From DATFWC01 sp045801465 (GTDB lineage: Bacteria > Pseudomonadota > Alphaproteobacteria > Rhizobiales > Xanthobacteraceae), in assembly GCA_045801465.1 (NCBI GenBank), contig JBJMSU010000179.1, forward strand, positions 1 through 17,511: a DNA stretch of 17,511 nt. The letters run 5' to 3'. The notes under the pieces were generated by a model. That model searched no databases. It was not told the DNA's origin and was given only the letters and a program-made list of their open reading frames with translations. Shown piece after piece: positions 13,811 to 17,511 of this stretch; within the stretch, counting starts at the first letter, position 1, and each line of letters begins with the position of its first letter. The position numbers and the translations under genes are program-made.

Positions 13811-14346
13811 TTGCGCTGCTCCTGTGCGATCGCGACGAGATCGACCGTGTCGCCTGCTTCCTCCTCGCCTTCCACCTCCATAAACGCGAAGGCGCGCAAT
13901 GGTTTCTCCCCGCCTTCGCGTGGGCGCAGGGTGCGGAAGGTCTCGCGGACGGCGCCGTTCTCGCGCACGCGATGTACGGCGATCAGCGTGTCGGGTGGAT
14001 GATCGGTCAACGAGGCTGCGAACGCGACCTCCTCTTCCGCCGCCGCGCGCGCGGCGGCGAGATCGGGCGCGCCGAACTCGGCGACCAATTGCGCGGCCAG
14101 CATATCGACCAACGCGGCGCGGTCGCTCTCGCTCGCTTCGACGATCTGCACCAGCGTCGACCAGCCGAGCGAGGTCACGCCAAGGAAACCAGCCCGAAAC
14201 GCCGCGCGCGCCTTGCCGGACAGCTCATCCGGGTCGGCCGCGAAGAACACGAAGCCGCCTGAGACCGCCCATTCGCCCGGCTCGGCCGCCGGCTCGAACA
14301 CGAACGTATCGGAAGGATCGAGGCGAATGGTGCGCAACAACTTCAC
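13807..14346 (-). CDS. DUF6505-like conserved protein, FDH-associated
   Basis: The 179-aa protein resembles, from memory, the DUF6505 family. Landmarks are RTIRLDPSDTFVFEPAAEPG and WAVSGGFVFFAADPDELSGK near the N-terminus. A core FRAGFLGVTSLGWSTLV follows, with helices around LVDMLAAQLVAEFGAPDL. The VHRVRENGAVRETFRTLRP strand pair lies in the C-terminal half. There are no cysteines, so a direct redox role is unlikely. The GTG start at 14346 forms a GTGA overlap with the upstream ligase-like gene. The role is unknown; the fixed place in a coupled operon suggests an obligate partner. Confidence 0.85.
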   Translation of the reverse strand: MKLLRTIRLDPSDTFVFEPAAEPGEWAVSGGFVFFAADPDELSGKARAAFRAGFLGVTSLGWSTLVQIVEASESDRAALVDMLAAQLVAEFGAPDLAAARAAAEEEVAFAASLTDHPPDTLIAVHRVRENGAVRETFRTLRPREGGEKPLRAFAFMEVEGEEEAGDTVDLVAIAQEQRK

Positions 14347-15101
14347 AGCCGTGGACCGCGCGTTTGCGGATCGAGCCAGGCGACCTCGGCGAGTTTCGGC
14401 AGCAATGGACGCCGCTCCACCCGGTTGTGGCGGCGCACCAGAAGATCGCCATTATCGTCGATATCGCGGCGAACCCCGGGCTCGGTCGGCAGCCATTGCA
14501 GATAACTCTTCGCCACCGTGGCAAAACCGCCCTCGCGCCATCCGTCGACCACCACCATGAAATGACGCGCGAAGCTTTCCACCAGTTGCCCCGCGCCGAG
14601 CTCGTCGAACCCTTCCTCCTCCAGGGCCGCGGCAAACGGGCGCACTCCCGGCTCGCCCGCCGCCGTCGTGACGGTGCGGATCATGGCGCCGAACACGAGC
14701 CAGTCGGGCCGCGCTTCTTCCGCCGCATCGGCTGGCCCGGCGAGGCGGCCGCCGCCGACCAGTCCGCCGTCGACGAACACCGCGTCCGGCCAGTCGAAGG
14801 CGATCAGCTTCTCGGGCGGCGCATGCACCAGAAGCGCATCGGCAAGCGCCGCCATGCCGGCGTAAAACGTGCTGCGGCGGGCGGTCTTCAGCGGCTCATC
14901 AGGCTCGACCACCAGCGCGAACTCGACGAGGTCGAAGCGGCCGACCCATACCAGCGTTCCGGCTCCTGCCTCGGCGGCAATCGCGGTCGCATGGGCGAAA
15001 GCATCGCCTACCTCGCGCAACGTCACCAGGCGGAACGGCGGCGGCAGGTTGAGCGCGGCCGCATAAGGCGTGCGCATCCGGCTTCGCGTCTCGATCGACA
15101 T
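14343..15101 (-). CDS. Biotin/lipoate protein ligase-like protein, probably non-catalytic
   Basis: The 252-aa product follows the biotin/lipoate ligase fold. It runs LPPPFRLVTLREVGDAFAHA, then VWVGRFDLVEFALVVEPDEP and KLIAFDWPDAVFVDGG. WLVFGAMIR occupies the place of the usual WLVIGIGLN strand. A C-terminal add-on domain (about 185-252) resembles the DUF4444 type. The GRGRxG substrate loop is absent, KWPND is reduced to D103-W104-P105-D106, and the catalytic GK-x-GG lysine is replaced by glycines (VGGGRLA, 115-121). It is therefore unlikely to ligate lipoate or biotin. It is the first gene of the five-gene operon. The start at 15101 lacks a strong ribosome site; ATG 15077 is an alternative. 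Confidence 0.87.
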   Translation of the reverse strand: MSIETRSRMRTPYAAALNLPPPFRLVTLREVGDAFAHATAIAAEAGAGTLVWVGRFDLVEFALVVEPDEPLKTARRSTFYAGMAALADALLVHAPPEKLIAFDWPDAVFVDGGLVGGGRLAGPADAAEEARPDWLVFGAMIRTVTTAAGEPGVRPFAAALEEEGFDELGAGQLVESFARHFMVVVDGWREGGFATVAKSYLQWLPTEPGVRRDIDDNGDLLVRRHNRVERRPLLPKLAEVAWLDPQTRGPRL

Positions 15102-15120
15102 GCAACCCCGCGGGCTTTCG

Positions 15121-15150
15121 CTTTTGGATTGTTATAACTATAGGGTCGGT
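15121..15150. promoter_or_regulatory. AT-rich divergent promoter region with GTTATAAC palindrome
   Basis: The 102-bp gap between the divergent starts at 15101 (minus) and 15204 (plus) holds the only AT-rich patch around, ATTGTTATAACTATAGG (15128-15144). At its centre is an 8-bp palindrome GTTATAAC (15131-15138). Possible -10 boxes exist on both strands, but no good -35 partner was found. It may be a shared control region for the two accessory units. Confidence 0.35.
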
Positions 15151-15203
15151 ATCCGCATGACCAGCCCTGCGCGCAAAGGGGCTAATGGCGAGCCGAGGAC
15201 AGC

Positions 15204-17207
15204 GTGGCGGAACGAAAAATCCTGGTGTGCTCGTGCGAGGACACGATGTCGCTCGACCTCGATGCCGTGCGTCGCGGCTGCCGCGGCGCGTCGGTCGAAG
15301 CCGGCCGCGAGCTGTGCCGCCGCGAGCTCGAGCGCGCCCGCGGAATCCTGGCCGAGAGTCCGGCCACCGTCGCCTGCACCCAGGAAGCGCCGCTGTTTTC
15401 CGAGATTGCCGCGCACGCGGTGACGTTTACCAACATTCGCGAAAACGCCGGCTGGTCGAACGAGGGCCGGCACGCCGGCCCGAAGATGGCGGCTCTCCTC
15501 GCCGCTGCCGCCGAACCGATGCCGGAGACGGCGTTTGTATCGTTCACGAGCGAAGGCGTCGTCCTGATCTACGGCCGCGACGAGCAGGCGATCGAGGCGG
15601 CGCGGCTGCTGGAAACCCGCCTCGACGTCACCGTTCTCCTCACCTCGCCGGGCGACGTCACGCCGCCGCGCGTGACCGACTTTCCCGTGGTCAAGGGCAC
15701 GATCCGTTCCGCCCAGGGCCATCTCGGCGCCTTCGATCTCATGGTCGACGACTATGCCGTGCCGACACCGTCTTCGCGCGAGCGGCTCGTATTCGGACCC
15801 GCGCGCGACGGCGCGGCCTCGCGTTGCGACATCATTCTCGACCTGTCGGGCGGTGCGCCGCTGTTCCCGGCTGCCGATCTGCGCGACGGATACCTGCGGG
15901 CCGATCCGCGCGATCCTGCGGCAATCCTGCGCGCCGTGCTCAAGGCCGGCGACCTCGTCGGCACGTTCGACAAGCCGCGCTACGTGACCTTTGCCGAGCA
16001 CCTGTGCGCGCATTCGCGCTCGCGCATCGTCGGTTGCCGGCGCTGCCTGGATCTGTGCCCGACTGGCGCGATCACGCCGGCTGGAAATCACGTCTCAATC
16101 GACGCCCAAATTTGCGCCGGGTGCGGGCAATGCGCCGCCGTCTGCCCGACCGGAGCGGCCTCTTACGCGCTGCCGCCGGCCGACGCGCTCATGCGCAAGC
16201 TCCGCACGTTGCTCAGCACCTACCGCGACGCCGGCGGGAGCAATCCGATTCTGCTCCTGCATGATGAAGACCACGGGACCGAGCTCATCGCGGCGCTCGC
16301 CCGCCACGGCGACGGCTTGCCGGCGAACGTGCTGCCGCTCGCGATCAACGAGGTGACGCAGATCGGGCTCGAAGTCATCGCGGCGGCCTTCGCCTATGGG
16401 ACAACGGCACTGCGCTTCCTGCTGCGCGCGCGACCGCGCCATGACGTAACGGGGCTCAGCAAGACGCTCGCCCTCGCCGATCCGATCCTGTCGGGACTGG
16501 GCTTCGGCGCCGGCCGCGCCGCGACCATCGAGACCGACGATCCATTCGTGCTCGGCGAGAGCTTGCGCGCAATCTTGGCCGCCGACGCGACGCCGCGGCC
16601 GGCGAGCTTCCAGCCGATCGGCGCCAAGCGCGACGTGCTCCGCCTGGCGCTGCGCGAGCTGCATCACGCCGCGCCGGCTCCAGTCGACGTGGTCGCGCTG
16701 CCGGAGGGCGCGCCGTTCGGCGCGGTTACGCTCCAAGTCGAAGGTTGCACGCTGTGCCTTGCCTGCGTTTCCGCCTGCCCGACCGGCGCCCTGGTGGACG
16801 ATCCCGAGCGTCCGATGCTGCGCTTCGTCGAGGATGCCTGCGTGCAATGCGGCCTGTGCAAGACGACCTGCCCGGAGAAGGTGATCAGCTTGACGCCCCA
16901 GCTCGACTTCCGCGCCGCCACGTCCATGCCGCGCGTACTCAAGCAGGAAGAGCCGTTCCATTGCATCCGCTGCGGCAAGCCGTTCGGCGTCAAGAGCACG
17001 ATCGAGCGCGTCACCGCCAAGCTCGAAGGCAAGCACTGGATGTTCAAGGGCTCCGCCCAGCGCCTCGACGTGATCAAGATGTGCGAGGATTGTCGCGTGG
17101 TCGCCGTCACGGCGGAGGACTTCGACCCTTACGGCGCACCCGCGCGCCCCGCCCCGCGCACCACCGAAGATTACTTGCGCGAACGCGACGCGAAGCCGGA
17201 CGGCTGA
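15204..17207 (+). CDS. Multi-cluster [4Fe-4S] protein with C-terminal CxxC pairs, FDH-associated
   Basis: This 667-aa protein has cysteine sets for four [4Fe-4S] clusters in two ferredoxin-like modules. Module 1 holds C278/281/285, helped by C268, and C304/307/310/314. Module 2 holds C515/518/521/525 and C546/549/552/556. The segment around 268-290 (CAHSRSRIVGCRRCLDLCP) is the usual form in this family. Residues 1-260 form an extra domain opening ILVCSCEDTMSLD. A middle domain (about 345-490) has no cysteines. The C-terminus has two CxxC pairs (587/590 and 627/630) resembling a zinc ribbon. There is no signal peptide, so it is cytoplasmic. The start GTG 15204 is set by GAGG 5 nt upstream. It is known as an FDH-neighbour gene but its electron partner is not established. 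Confidence 0.9.
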   Translation: MAERKILVCSCEDTMSLDLDAVRRGCRGASVEAGRELCRRELERARGILAESPATVACTQEAPLFSEIAAHAVTFTNIRENAGWSNEGRHAGPKMAALLAAAAEPMPETAFVSFTSEGVVLIYGRDEQAIEAARLLETRLDVTVLLTSPGDVTPPRVTDFPVVKGTIRSAQGHLGAFDLMVDDYAVPTPSSRERLVFGPARDGAASRCDIILDLSGGAPLFPAADLRDGYLRADPRDPAAILRAVLKAGDLVGTFDKPRYVTFAEHLCAHSRSRIVGCRRCLDLCPTGAITPAGNHVSIDAQICAGCGQCAAVCPTGAASYALPPADALMRKLRTLLSTYRDAGGSNPILLLHDEDHGTELIAALARHGDGLPANVLPLAINEVTQIGLEVIAAAFAYGTTALRFLLRARPRHDVTGLSKTLALADPILSGLGFGAGRAATIETDDPFVLGESLRAILAADATPRPASFQPIGAKRDVLRLALRELHHAAPAPVDVVALPEGAPFGAVTLQVEGCTLCLACVSACPTGALVDDPERPMLRFVEDACVQCGLCKTTCPEKVISLTPQLDFRAATSMPRVLKQEEPFHCIRCGKPFGVKSTIERVTAKLEGKHWMFKGSAQRLDVIKMCEDCRVVAVTAEDFDPYGAPARPAPRTTEDYLRERDAKPDG

Positions 17208-17236
17208 GCGCCCGTAGTGTTATCGTGCGAAAGATG

Positions 17237-17272
17237 TGTGGGCACGGCGCTTCGCGCCTTTGCCCACCCTAC
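17237..17272. repeat. Short REP-like hairpin with CCCACCCTAC end
   Basis: GTGGGCA (17238-17244) pairs with TGCCCAC (17261-17267), and GGCGC (17246-17250) pairs with GCGCC (17254-17258). It ends CCCACCCTAC (17263-17272), the same terminus as the larger element at 3862-4010. It lies between two convergent genes and may stop transcription from both sides. Confidence 0.7.
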
Positions 17273-17304
17273 AACGCAGCGGCATGGAGCGATGCAGCAT
17301 TGGA

Positions 17305-17511
17305 TCAGGTAGCGAACCAGCGCACCTGCGCCTCGCGGTGGCCTTTTGGCGTCCGCTCCAGTTTCTGACGAACTTCGCCGATCGCCCGGTTTGCCACGCG
17401 CAAATAATCGCGCTCGCCACTGCTTGCGGCGCTCAGGACGGCGCGCGCCAGCTCGGCCTTGAGGGCTTGCGGCTCCTGACCGGCCAGAACAGGGTCCTGC
17501 TCGATGAAGTG
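17305..17511 (-). CDS. C-terminal part of an unrecognised gene
   Basis: An open frame enters from the right edge on the minus strand, in phase with base 17511, and ends at TGA 17305. It gives 68 residues containing the stretches QALKAELARAVLSAASSGER and DYLRVANRAIGEVRQKLERT. The composition (helical, charged, no Pro/Arg excess) is that of a real protein, with two amphipathic helices and a short aromatic end (VRWFAT). No start is visible. I do not recognise the family and see nothing linking it to FDH. Confidence 0.6.
   Translation of the reverse strand, partial: HFIEQDPVLAGQEPQALKAELARAVLSAASSGERDYLRVANRAIGEVRQKLERTPKGHREAQVRWFAT

Noticed and set aside
1..17511. CRISPR arrays, tRNA or rRNA genes, insertion sequences
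   Set aside because: No spaced direct repeats, no cloverleaf-like segment and no transposase frame were found on reading through both strands.

Overview
This is a GC-rich window with dense GTG and TTG starts. Gene content and order point to an alphaproteobacterium of the order Hyphomicrobiales (Bradyrhizobium / Rhodopseudomonas / Xanthobacteraceae-like). That placement is inferred from gene families and was not tested by a search. The core is a periplasmic molybdenum/tungsten formate dehydrogenase locus with almost everything needed to build the enzyme. Layout: (1) 1-389, minus: start of the ABC-F translation factor ettA. (2) 390-975: a gene-poor gap with two adjacent palindromic elements of 77 and 78 bp. 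(3) 976-2032, plus: three small unrecognised genes. Two of them encode paralogous 68- and 72-aa proteins sharing an identical 19-residue core. (4) 2097-3609, plus: fdhD and mobA, overlapping. (5) 3679-3855, plus: a 58-aa membrane microprotein, then a 149-bp nested palindrome at a convergent junction. (6) 4020-5820, minus: mobB-moeA. (7) 5886-11534, minus: torD-like chaperone with an N-terminal HTH, fdhX, fdhA, fdhB and cytochrome b fdhC, closed by a hairpin terminator at 5837-5860. (8) 11617-15101, minus: five accessory genes (degenerate lipoate/biotin ligase-like, DUF6505-like, DUF6352-like, DUF3305, DUF3306), each overlapping the next by exactly 4 nt. (9) 15204-17207, plus: a divergent 667-aa multi-cluster iron-sulfur protein. 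(10) 17305-17511, minus: the 3' end of an unrecognised gene. How it works together: MobA, MobB and MoeA make and load the bis-MGD cofactor. FdhD (sulfur transfer) and the HTH-TorD protein mature FdhA. FdhA is exported by Tat with FdhB, and electrons pass from formate through FdhA [4Fe-4S], FdhB (four [4Fe-4S]) and cytochrome b FdhC to the quinone pool. The five-gene overlapping operon and the large iron-sulfur protein are FDH-associated genes of unknown role. Most interesting points: the HTH-TorD fusion sits behind a perfect 20-bp palindrome that overlaps its own predicted promoter, suggesting a chaperone that also represses the operon. The accessory operon is strictly 4-nt coupled and contains a ligase fold lacking its catalytic residues. 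The tandem microprotein pair near fdhD has a core held constant by purifying selection.
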